Below, piece by piece: positions 24,228-31,528 of a DNA stretch of 64,000 nt (its first letter is position 1; every line of letters starts with the position of its first letter). Location of the stretch: assembly GCA_049606855.1 (NCBI GenBank), contig JBMYVY010000010.1, forward strand, positions 1 to 64,000, written 5' to 3'. The position numbers were made by a program, and so were the translations under genes. A model generated the notes under the pieces. That model did not search any database. It saw nothing but the letters and a program-made list of their open reading frames with translations, and was not told where the DNA came from. The stretch comes from JBELHR01 sp049606855 (GTDB lineage: Bacteria > Bacteroidota > Bacteroidia > Flavobacteriales > Flavobacteriaceae).

Positions 24228-25760
24228 ATGGAATCGGCTTTTATAACCAAAATTATTGTGCTCGCTTGTTATGTAGCAGTCTTGTTTTTAATTGGATTAT
24301 TTGCATCACGAAGGATAAAAGGCATGAGCGACTATTATGTCGGAGGGAAGAAAATGGGGTTTTGGGCTGTAGCTTTTTCTGCTCGTGCGACCGGAGAGTC
24401 CGGATGGTTGCTTATTGGGCTTACCGGAATGGGGGCAATTGCTGGTTATTCAGCATATTGGGTGGTGATTGGCGAGCTTTTGGGTGTTTTTATCTCATGG
24501 CAGTATATGGCAAAACGTTTTAAACATCGAAGTGATGCATTTAAGGCCATTACCATTCCTGATTATTTAGAAAGTCATTTTAAAACAAGTTCTCACTTAT
24601 TGAGAATCGTAGCCGCAAGTATTTTAGTGGTGTTTATCGTAATATATGTTGCTTCACAAATCGATGTTACAGGAGTAGCCTTTGAATCCATGTTGGGAAT
24701 CAATTATAAAACTGGAGCCCTTATTGGATTTTTTATCGTTCTTGCCTATATCTTTTTAGGGGGATTTGTCGCAGCAGTATGGTCTGACTTTTTTCAAGGC
24801 TTGCTCATGTTTTTTGGACTTGTACTCTTACCAATTGTCGTATGGTTTTCTTTTGACCACGGAGTTGGAATAACCGAAGGGTTGAATGCGATTGATCCAA
24901 GTCTTACCAATTTAATGGGGAGAAACGAGGATCCTTGGATGAATGTATTTACTCTACTGGGCTTCTCAATGATCGGTTTAGGATTCTTGGGGTCGCCTCA
25001 AGTATATGTGCGATTTATGTCAATAAAAGATGAGAAGGAAATCGACAAAGGAAAATGGGTTGCATTAGCTTTTACCCTACTTACCGATGCGGCAGCTGTT
25101 ACGATTGGAATTTTGGGACGTTTGTATTTTACTTCATCTGGGGATGATGTAGAGGCTATTTTAGGTAATAATGGAGAAGATGTATTAAGCATGGTGACTG
25201 AATCTTTTTTACCTACAATTCTAGTAGCCTTGTTTGTAGCGATTGTACTATCTGCAATTATGTCGACCATAGATTCGCTGCTCATTTTGGCCTCAAGCGC
25301 CATTACTCGAGATTTCTATCAGAAAATTTTTAGACCTGATATCAAGGATGAAAGCCTTACTAAAATTTCACGAGGCGCAACATTGATTATGGCATTCCTT
25401 GCCCTCATTATTGCGATGATCCTCAATTATGTTTCTCCTGAACGGATGGTTTTTTGGGTAATTATATTTGGCTGGTCAGGTATAGCGGCTACTTTTTGTC
25501 CCGTGATTATTTTAACGCTATTTTGGAAGGGTTATTCCGAAAAAGGAGCGATTGCCTCAATGATCACTGGTTTTTTCGCGGTGATTATATTTAACTTTGT
25601 ACTTAAAAACATTCCGAATTACGGGGAGTATTTTATCGCCTTAGATGTTCTGGCACCCTCATTTGTTGTTGCCATGATTGCCGGAGTAATTGTATCGAAG
25701 AAATATCCTCCGAGAGACGAAGCTGTTTTAAATATTGAACGTATTGATGAAAAAAATTAA
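24228..25760 (+). CDS. Sodium/solute symporter of the SSS family, probably Na+/proline (PutP-like)
   Basis: 510 residues with about 13 transmembrane helices. SSS-family marks include RRIKGMSDYYVGGKKMGFWA and FSARATGESGWLLIGLTGMG in the first helices, and SAIMSTIDSLLILASSAITR, the strongly conserved Na+-site region. The overall look is that of PutP, which carries proline with sodium. The gene is divergent from the cysteine dioxygenase operon and has a palindrome just before its start. Proline and (hypo)taurine are both compatible solutes, so shared osmotic control is an attractive but unproven idea; taurine or betaine could also be the substrate. Confidence 0.85.
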   Translation: MESAFITKIIVLACYVAVLFLIGLFASRRIKGMSDYYVGGKKMGFWAVAFSARATGESGWLLIGLTGMGAIAGYSAYWVVIGELLGVFISWQYMAKRFKHRSDAFKAITIPDYLESHFKTSSHLLRIVAASILVVFIVIYVASQIDVTGVAFESMLGINYKTGALIGFFIVLAYIFLGGFVAAVWSDFFQGLLMFFGLVLLPIVVWFSFDHGVGITEGLNAIDPSLTNLMGRNEDPWMNVFTLLGFSMIGLGFLGSPQVYVRFMSIKDEKEIDKGKWVALAFTLLTDAAAVTIGILGRLYFTSSGDDVEAILGNNGEDVLSMVTESFLPTILVALFVAIVLSAIMSTIDSLLILASSAITRDFYQKIFRPDIKDESLTKISRGATLIMAFLALIIAMILNYVSPERMVFWVIIFGWSGIAATFCPVIILTLFWKGYSEKGAIASMITGFFAVIIFNFVLKNIPNYGEYFIALDVLAPSFVVAMIAGVIVSKKYPPRDEAVLNIERIDEKN

Positions 25761-25799
25761 TTGGAGTTTTTTGAACTTAGCCTGAAATAACTTTTGTAT

Positions 25800-26109
25800 T
25801 CGGCTTACGAAGAGGACTATTACGATCCTAATCTATCAAATAATTCCACAAGAATATGTAGCTCCTCCAGCAACTGCTGTTGTATTGAGTGCAAATGGCC
25901 CTGGAGAAGCTGATGCCTACTCCCTAGTGATAAATGATTTAGAAAATAATGCCACCTTATTTGAATACTCCACCAACTCTATTGATAACTGGAGACCCGA
26001 TGGTTCATTTGTATGACCTAAATGGGGAATCTACAGAAGTTTAGATTATGAAGAGGATTTAAGAGACGAGGACGTATTATTTGCTGACTTTAGCATTCAA
26101 GAACTTTAA
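25800..26109 (+). pseudogene. C-terminal remnant of a secreted polysaccharide-lyase/heparinase-like protein
   Basis: The 393-bp gap after the symporter holds a broken reading frame. One frame reads SAYEEDYYDPNLSNNST near the start; another reads APPATAVVLSANGPGEADAY, then FEYSTNSIDNWRPDGSFV, a TGA at 26014-26016, and in the same frame KWGIYRSLDYEEDLRDEDV and LFADFSIQEL before TAA 26109. KWGIYR with a closing (V)xFADFxI is the usual last part of polysaccharide lyases of the heparin-lyase-I type (PF14099) and relatives. At least one frameshift and one stop are present, and the catalytic part is gone. Confidence 0.6.
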
Positions 26110-26153
26110 GGTTTAGTAAATTTCCCGACTCTTATTCCATAAAAAGGTAAATA

Positions 26154-26912
26154 ATGGATAGAATTGCATGGATTAAAAGGGAAACCCTAGGATTAAAACA
26201 TCAACTGGGAACACATTCGTTGTACAAAAATTTAAACGAAGTAGAGGACTTGAGGCACTTTATGCAGAGTCATGTTTTTGCAGTTTGGGACTTTATGTCA
26301 TTGTTAAAATCACTTCAATTACAATTAACAAGTATTGGGACTCCTTGGACTCCAAATGACAATCCTGAAATTGTGCGCTTTGTTAATGAATTGGTATGGG
26401 CAGAGGAAAGTGATGTCAATCAAAACGGGGAAGCAAAAAGCCATTTTGAAATGTACTTGGAGGCCATGGATGAAGTTGGAGCTGATCGCAAATGCATTGA
26501 TGAATTTATTGCCTTTTTAAAACAAGGGATGTCCGTTCAATCTGCACTCGAAAAAATTCATATTTCAGAAGCGACAAAAAGTTTTGTGAAATTTACTTTT
26601 GACATCATTGCTTCAGAAAAACCTCATCTTATCGCAGCCGCTTTTACCTTTGGTCGTGAGGATATTATTCCGACGATGTTCATTGAACTTTTGGATGCCA
26701 ATCCATCGTTCAAGAAACTCAATTACTATTTTAAAAGACATATTGAGCTGGATGGTGATGAGCACGGCCCAATTTCCTTAAAAATGGTTGCACAATTGTG
26801 TGGGAATGACCAACTAAAATGGGATGAAGCTCTTGAGGTGAGCAAACAAGTTTTACAAAAAAGAATTGATCTTTGGGATGCAAATAACATTTCCATCGCT
26901 CAACTGAGTTGA
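26154..26912 (+). CDS. DUF3050 protein, haem-oxygenase-like helical fold
   Basis: 252 residues matching DUF3050 over the full length: LKHQLGTHSLYKNLNEVEDL, FMQSHVFAVWDFMSLLKSL, the acidic/His segment EESDVNQNGEAKSHFEMYL and KRHIELDGDEHGPISLKM. The His and Glu positions in HVFAVWDFM, SHFEMY and RHIELDGDEHG resemble the metal-ligand layout of haem-oxygenase-like diiron proteins, so oxidative chemistry is possible though not shown. Cytoplasmic. An AraC regulator follows 57 bp later on the same strand. Confidence 0.8.
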   Translation: MDRIAWIKRETLGLKHQLGTHSLYKNLNEVEDLRHFMQSHVFAVWDFMSLLKSLQLQLTSIGTPWTPNDNPEIVRFVNELVWAEESDVNQNGEAKSHFEMYLEAMDEVGADRKCIDEFIAFLKQGMSVQSALEKIHISEATKSFVKFTFDIIASEKPHLIAAAFTFGREDIIPTMFIELLDANPSFKKLNYYFKRHIELDGDEHGPISLKMVAQLCGNDQLKWDEALEVSKQVLQKRIDLWDANNISIAQLS

Positions 26913-26969
26913 TGTATTTTGTAAGGATTTAATTTCTCAACAACTAAAAGGGAACCAAACCCTTTGATT

Positions 26970-27839
26970 ATGCTCTACACCAATGTCAATGACGCCTTTC
27001 TCGAGGTGAGTCTTATTAATATTGATCACAAAGAACAAATAGAAAAATCCAATCCTTCAGAACTTATGATCCTTTGGTTTCAAGAGGATGAGAATTTCTT
27101 GATGATTGACAATATCGAACATCAATTCAATAAAAATGATTTACTCTTTCTAACCGAATTCCACCAAGTAGAGGTTTTGGAATTAAAGCAAACGAAATTC
27201 ATTAAGTGGAATCAATTTTTTTATTGCATTGTAAATCACGATAGTGAAGTAGGCTGCAAAGGGATTTTGTTTTATGGAGCGACCTGTTTGCCTGCAATAA
27301 GCCCAAATGTGGACCAACTTCAATCCCTTCAACTTATGTGGTCTTTATTGCAAATGGAAATGACAAGTAAGGATAGCCTTCAAGAAGAGGTGCTTCAAAT
27401 TTCGCTTAAAAAAATACTGGTTCTTTGTACCCGGATTTACAGAAATCAACATCAGCAGCTCGATGATACCGTAGATGTTGATTTGATCAGAGAATATCAT
27501 TTTTTGGTAGAAAATAATTTTAGGAAAAAACACACTGTAGCCGACTATGCAAGTATGCTTTGCAAATCCCCTAAGACACTTTCTAATATTTTCAAAAAAC
27601 TAGGAAGTAAAAGTCCTATACAATATATCAAGAATAGAAGAACTTTAGAAGCCAAGCGCCTTTTGAGTTATTCAAAACTTAGTATTTCTCAAATTGGTTT
27701 TGAATTGGGTTTTACTGATGTTCAATCGTTTAGTCGATATTTTAAAAGAGAAACCGGGTTTTCTCCAGTTCGCTTTAAACAAGAAAAGGAAAAATTGACA
27801 ACAAATCGGGAAAGCTCGATTAAGGCCATTCTTTCATAG
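26970..27839 (+). CDS. AraC-family transcriptional regulator
   Basis: 289 residues from the ATG at 26970 (a TTG two codons earlier is less likely). The N-terminal half looks like a cupin-type sensing domain (LMILWFQEDENFLMIDNIEH, LLFLTEFHQVEVLELKQ). The C-terminal 100 residues form the double helix-turn-helix of AraC proteins: ADYASMLCKSPKTLSNIFKK and ISQIGFELGFTDVQSFSRYF followed by KRETGFSPVRFKQ. Being next to DUF3050 on the same strand, it may control that gene; no operator was identified. Confidence 0.88.
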   Translation: MLYTNVNDAFLEVSLINIDHKEQIEKSNPSELMILWFQEDENFLMIDNIEHQFNKNDLLFLTEFHQVEVLELKQTKFIKWNQFFYCIVNHDSEVGCKGILFYGATCLPAISPNVDQLQSLQLMWSLLQMEMTSKDSLQEEVLQISLKKILVLCTRIYRNQHQQLDDTVDVDLIREYHFLVENNFRKKHTVADYASMLCKSPKTLSNIFKKLGSKSPIQYIKNRRTLEAKRLLSYSKLSISQIGFELGFTDVQSFSRYFKRETGFSPVRFKQEKEKLTTNRESSIKAILS

Positions 27840-27884
27840 CTCATCATATTTGTTTTATAGTCTTAACACTAAAAAATATAAGAG

Positions 27885-28775
27885 ATGAGAAAAATGAACT
27901 TACTAAAAATGGCCGTGCTTGGAAGCTTTTTTGCTTTCACTGCTTGCGATGATGATGATATGGCTCCAGATTACGCCAATCTAGAACTAAATATTCAAGG
28001 TTTACAGAACGTTGGGCCTGATTACGCCTACGAAGGCTGGATGATGGTTGATGGAAGTCCAGTTACAACCGGTATCTTCATGGTAGATGACAATGGGAAT
28101 TTATCTCAAAGTAGTTTTGAATTAGATGCTGTTGAAATATCAAGTGCAACTGCATTTATCTTAACTATAGAGCCTTATCCGGACAATGACCCCTCTCCTA
28201 GTGATGTACATATTTTAGCTGGTGATTTCTCAGGAAACTCTGCTTCAGTAACCGTAGACCATGGCGCTGCTCTAGGTACAGATTTCAGCTCTGCAATGGG
28301 ATCCTATATTCTGGCGACACCAACCGATGGTGGAGCAATGACAAATGAAACAAGTGGTGTCTGGTGGTTAGATCCTACTGGTAGTCCTGACCCATCTCTG
28401 GACTTACCTAACCTTCCTGCAGGATGGGCTTATGAAGGATGGGCAGTGATTGATGGAATGCCTGTATCTACAGGAAGGTTTACTTCGGTATCAGGGATGG
28501 ATGATTTCAATAGTTATAGTTCAACAGTGTCAAGTGGACCTCCTTTTCCAGGAGAAGACTTTTTAATGAATGCTCCAAGTGGCTTATCGTTTCCAACAGA
28601 TTTATCTGGCGCGACTGTTGTAATTTCTGTAGAGCCTGTTCCGGATAATAGTCCAATGCCATTTGTATTAAAACCTTTAGTAGGGTCCGTTCCTACTAAT
28701 GCCGAAGTTCATAGTTTACTTGAAATGATGAACAATTCATCTGCCACCAATCCAATGGGGACGGTTTCAAGATAA
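27885..28775 (+). CDS. Two-repeat lipoprotein resembling anti-sigma-K (RskA) C-terminal domains
   Basis: 296 residues with a lipoprotein signal (FFAFTACDDDD). The mature protein is two tandem copies of one domain of about 125 residues. Copy one has YAYEGWMMVDGSPVTTGIF and ILTIEPYPDNDPSP; copy two has WAYEGWAVIDGMPVSTGRF and VISVEPVPDNSPMP. The pattern W-x-E-x-W ... PV-x-x-G-x-F ... F/V-x-x-(T/S)-(I/V)-E-P-x-PD-(N)-x-(S/D) is that of the RskA-type anti-sigma factor domain, but the helical membrane anchor and sigma-binding part are missing. It is therefore a surface lipoprotein with an RskA-like fold, of unknown role. A terminator follows. Confidence 0.7.
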   Translation: MRKMNLLKMAVLGSFFAFTACDDDDMAPDYANLELNIQGLQNVGPDYAYEGWMMVDGSPVTTGIFMVDDNGNLSQSSFELDAVEISSATAFILTIEPYPDNDPSPSDVHILAGDFSGNSASVTVDHGAALGTDFSSAMGSYILATPTDGGAMTNETSGVWWLDPTGSPDPSLDLPNLPAGWAYEGWAVIDGMPVSTGRFTSVSGMDDFNSYSSTVSSGPPFPGEDFLMNAPSGLSFPTDLSGATVVISVEPVPDNSPMPFVLKPLVGSVPTNAEVHSLLEMMNNSSATNPMGTVSR

Positions 28776-28800
28776 AATTGAATTAAGTTTTACGTCAATA

Positions 28801-28823
28801 AACCACCTTACGGTGGGTTTTTT
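28801..28823 (+). terminator. Rho-independent terminator after the two-repeat lipoprotein
   Basis: CCACC pairs with GGTGG around TTAC and is followed by a G and six T residues, 25 bp after the stop. Confidence 0.7.
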
Positions 28824-28839
28824 GTATTTTTAAGCTCCT

Positions 28840-29373
28840 ATGTCTAGAAAAGTAATCCTTTATATCAGTATGAGTCTCGATGGATATCTCTCTAAAGAGA
28901 ATGATGATTTATCTTGGTTAAGCACAGTTGAGAAACCCGGAGAAGATTACGGATATGCTCAGTTCAATAAAGAAATTGACACTTATATTGTTGGAAAAAA
29001 AACTTATGATGTCATCTTATCTTTGACAGGGGGTACTTTTCCTCAAGCCGCCGTTCACGACTGCTATGTGATCACACGACAAAAATTGAATTCTGAAAAT
29101 GGAGTGACCTTTTTTAATGGGTCCGTCAATGATTTGATTCAGGATTTAAAATCCAAACCGGGAAAAAATATTTATTGTGACGGTGGTGCTACCCTGGTGA
29201 GAATGCTTCTAGAAGATCGTTTGATTGATGAATTTAGAATTTCCATTATCCCCATTTTACTCGGAAATGGAAAACGCTTATTTCAACCGGGATTTCCTGA
29301 AGAAAACTTAGAATTGATTTCCAGTAAATCATATGACACCGGATTAATTACGCTCACTTATAAACCTAAATAG
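28840..29373 (+). CDS. Dihydrofolate-reductase-family protein (RibD C-terminal domain)
   Basis: 177 residues of the RibD_C/DHFR-like fold: ILYISMSLDGYLSKENDDLS at the start, IDTYIVGKKTYDVI in the middle, NIYCDGGATLVRMLLEDRLI and RISIIPILLGNGKRLF near the end. These are typical of stand-alone YyaP/YwjB-type reductases that use NAD(P)H on an unknown substrate. A -7-like TATTTTTA ends seven bases before the ATG. The next gene starts two bases after the stop. Confidence 0.85.
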   Translation: MSRKVILYISMSLDGYLSKENDDLSWLSTVEKPGEDYGYAQFNKEIDTYIVGKKTYDVILSLTGGTFPQAAVHDCYVITRQKLNSENGVTFFNGSVNDLIQDLKSKPGKNIYCDGGATLVRMLLEDRLIDEFRISIIPILLGNGKRLFQPGFPEENLELISSKSYDTGLITLTYKPK

Positions 29374-29375
29374 AT

Positions 29376-29678
29376 ATGAAAACTACCCTCAACCTTTTGA
29401 TTCTTTTATTCAGTATCAGCTTCGTGGCTCAAGAAAAACCAAGCGATCTTATTACACATTTGGATGATTGGTCTATTTTACTGGGTGATAAGCCACAGGC
29501 TTATTCTGGGGAATTACAATTCTTTAAAGCTGGAGCCTACAATCAAAGCAATGGAAAAGATCCATCAAAAAATAATGTATGGAATACCGGGTCAAATAGT
29601 TTTGAAGGAAATATTGAAAAACAATATGAAAATGGAGATTATGCGGAAGTCTGGTTTAATTCAATAAAATTGAACTAA
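29376..29678 (+). CDS. Small exported protein of unknown function
   Basis: 100 residues. A signal peptide (LLILLFSISFVAQ) is followed by an 80-residue acidic mature protein with several Trp and Asn residues (LDDWSILLGD, NNVWNTGSNSFEGN, YENGDYAEVWFNS). I do not recognise a family; the length and lack of Cys suggest a single small beta domain. It lies between the DHFR-like gene (two bases) and a lipoprotein gene whose ATG shares its stop codon (TAATG), so all three are probably cotranscribed. Confidence 0.6.
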   Translation: MKTTLNLLILLFSISFVAQEKPSDLITHLDDWSILLGDKPQAYSGELQFFKAGAYNQSNGKDPSKNNVWNTGSNSFEGNIEKQYENGDYAEVWFNSIKLN

Positions 29679-30136
29679 TGAGGTTTCTATCACTGTTTTT
29701 TATTTTAATAACTATTTCATGTTCTCAAAATTCGGAGAATCCAATAAGTAATGCTCGACAATTTCTATCTGAAAAATACTCTGATGTTCCAGAGACGGAT
29801 AGAAAATTTGAGTTTTACACAACAGATCTTAATTTAGACGGAAAGCCCGAATATTTTATAAAATTAGTCTCTCCGTATTTTTGCGGGACCGGAGGATGTA
29901 CCATTTTTTTATTTGATTCCGAATTTAATATCATTCAAAAATTTACTGTATCCGATGTATTTTATGTTCAATCTGAAATAATCAATGGCTGGAAAATCAT
30001 TTTAACCCGTTCGGAAGGACATTGGCGTAAATTACAATATCCTTACCCAAATAATCCATCAGTTTTGCCGATTTCAACAGAAATTCCTTCGAGAGATGCG
30101 AAAGGGCTTGAATATTCTAAAATTTATAAATTTTAA
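29678..30136 (+). CDS. Lipoprotein with a D-x-N-x-D-G calcium-like motif
   Basis: 152 residues with a lipoprotein signal (LITISCSQN). The central part, FYTTDLNLDGKPEYFIKLVS, looks like the EF-hand-like or FG-GAP-like loop seen in periplasmic proteins, and CGTGGCTIFLFD gives a pair of Cys likely to form a disulfide. This combination (DLNxDGxPE then CGTGGC) recurs in small exported proteins of unknown role. Translational overlap with the preceding gene (TAATG) shows an operon. Confidence 0.65.
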   Translation: MRFLSLFFILITISCSQNSENPISNARQFLSEKYSDVPETDRKFEFYTTDLNLDGKPEYFIKLVSPYFCGTGGCTIFLFDSEFNIIQKFTVSDVFYVQSEIINGWKIILTRSEGHWRKLQYPYPNNPSVLPISTEIPSRDAKGLEYSKIYKF

Positions 30137-30207
30137 GTCTTAAATTGTAACAATTCGCCTCATTAGCAGACAAATGTGAGGTAAACGTTTATATACACCT
30201 AACTAAC

Positions 30208-31527
30208 ATGAAAAAAACAATAGTAGCTATTGCTGCCTTGATGTTTATGGGAGTTCAATCTCATGCACAACAGGTAGAATTTGAAGAATTTGATTTGGAT
30301 AATGGATTACACGTTATCTTACATCAAGACAACACTGCGCCAGTGGTAATTACCTCTGTGATGTATGATGTTGGAGGAAAGGATGGTTCAAGAGAAAGAA
30401 CAGGGTTTGCTCACTTTTTTGAACACTTGTTATTTGAAGGATCTGAAAATATTGGTCGAGGAGAATTTATGAAGATTATCCCGGCAAACGGAGGTACTTT
30501 TAATGCCAACACTTCTCAAGACAGAACTTATTATTACGAGATTTTTCCATCAAACAAATTAGAGCTTGGGCTTTGGTTAGAGTCAGAAAGAATGCTCCAC
30601 CCGGTTATTGATCAAGTTGGAGTTGATACTCAAAATGAAGTAGTAAAAGAGGAGAAACGTCAACGTTATGACAACAGTCCTTATGGAGGGTTGCTTGGTG
30701 CGATTGGAGAAAATTTATTTGTTGCTCACCCATATAAAGATAAGAATATCGGAGAGATGGAGCATTTAGATGCTGCGACTTTAGAAGAGTTTAATGCTTT
30801 TTTTGACAAATATTATGTTCCTAACAACGCGGTTTTGATCGTGGCGGGTGATATCGATACTGATAAGACCAAAACCATGGTAAAAGAATATTTCGGTGAA
30901 GTGAAAAAAGGAGCTGATGTTGTTCGTGAATTTCCAAAGGAAGATCCAATTACTGAAACTAAAACAGCTACGGTTTACGACAAAAATATCCAAATACCTG
31001 CGGTTTTAGCTGCTTACAGATTACCTGGTCAAGCGTCTCGAGATGCTTATGTTTTGGATATGATTTCTTCGTATTTAAGTGGTGGAAAAAGTTCAGTTTT
31101 ATACAAAAAATTAGTTGACGAGCAAAAACAAGCTTTAGCTGTACAAGCGGTAAACTTGGGTCAAGTAGATTATAATATCTTCGCCCTTTTTGCACTGCCT
31201 TTAGGAGAGGTAAGTTTAGATACTTTACTCGCTGAAATGGACGAGGAAATTCTAAAGATGCAAACCGAACTGATTTCAGATCGTGATTATCAAAAATTGC
31301 AAAATCAATTTGAAAATCAATTTGTTAACTCTAATTCAAGTATTGCAGGTATCGCAAGTTCATTAGCAACTTATTATTTGCTTTACGGAGATGTAAATCT
31401 GATTAACAATCAAATTGATATCTACCGCTCAATAACAAGAGAAGAGATTCGCGACGTGGCTAAGAAGTATTTAAGTCCTAACCAACGTGTAGAAATTGAT
31501 TATTTACCTGCAAAAGAAGAAAACTAA
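30208..31527 (+). CDS. M16 zinc peptidase, catalytic subunit (pitrilysin/PqqL-like)
   Basis: 439 residues with a signal peptide (cut after SHAQ). Zinc motif HFFEH (His69, Glu72, His73) followed by LLFEGSENIGRGEFM, and the second Glu in the NEVVKEEKRQ helix, identify an active M16 protease half. M16 enzymes of this kind work as heterodimers with a non-catalytic half; the next gene supplies it, starting one base after this stop. Located in the periplasm. Likely role is degrading peptides or signal sequences, but the substrate is not known. Confidence 0.92.
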   Translation: MKKTIVAIAALMFMGVQSHAQQVEFEEFDLDNGLHVILHQDNTAPVVITSVMYDVGGKDGSRERTGFAHFFEHLLFEGSENIGRGEFMKIIPANGGTFNANTSQDRTYYYEIFPSNKLELGLWLESERMLHPVIDQVGVDTQNEVVKEEKRQRYDNSPYGGLLGAIGENLFVAHPYKDKNIGEMEHLDAATLEEFNAFFDKYYVPNNAVLIVAGDIDTDKTKTMVKEYFGEVKKGADVVREFPKEDPITETKTATVYDKNIQIPAVLAAYRLPGQASRDAYVLDMISSYLSGGKSSVLYKKLVDEQKQALAVQAVNLGQVDYNIFALFALPLGEVSLDTLLAEMDEEILKMQTELISDRDYQKLQNQFENQFVNSNSSIAGIASSLATYYLLYGDVNLINNQIDIYRSITREEIRDVAKKYLSPNQRVEIDYLPAKEEN

Positions 31528-31528
31528 G

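Noticed and set aside
24077..24523. A plus-strand 148-residue frame overlapping the symporter start
   Set aside because: It runs in another frame through the symporter and the divergent promoter, and its product is Cys- and Trp-rich without any family character.
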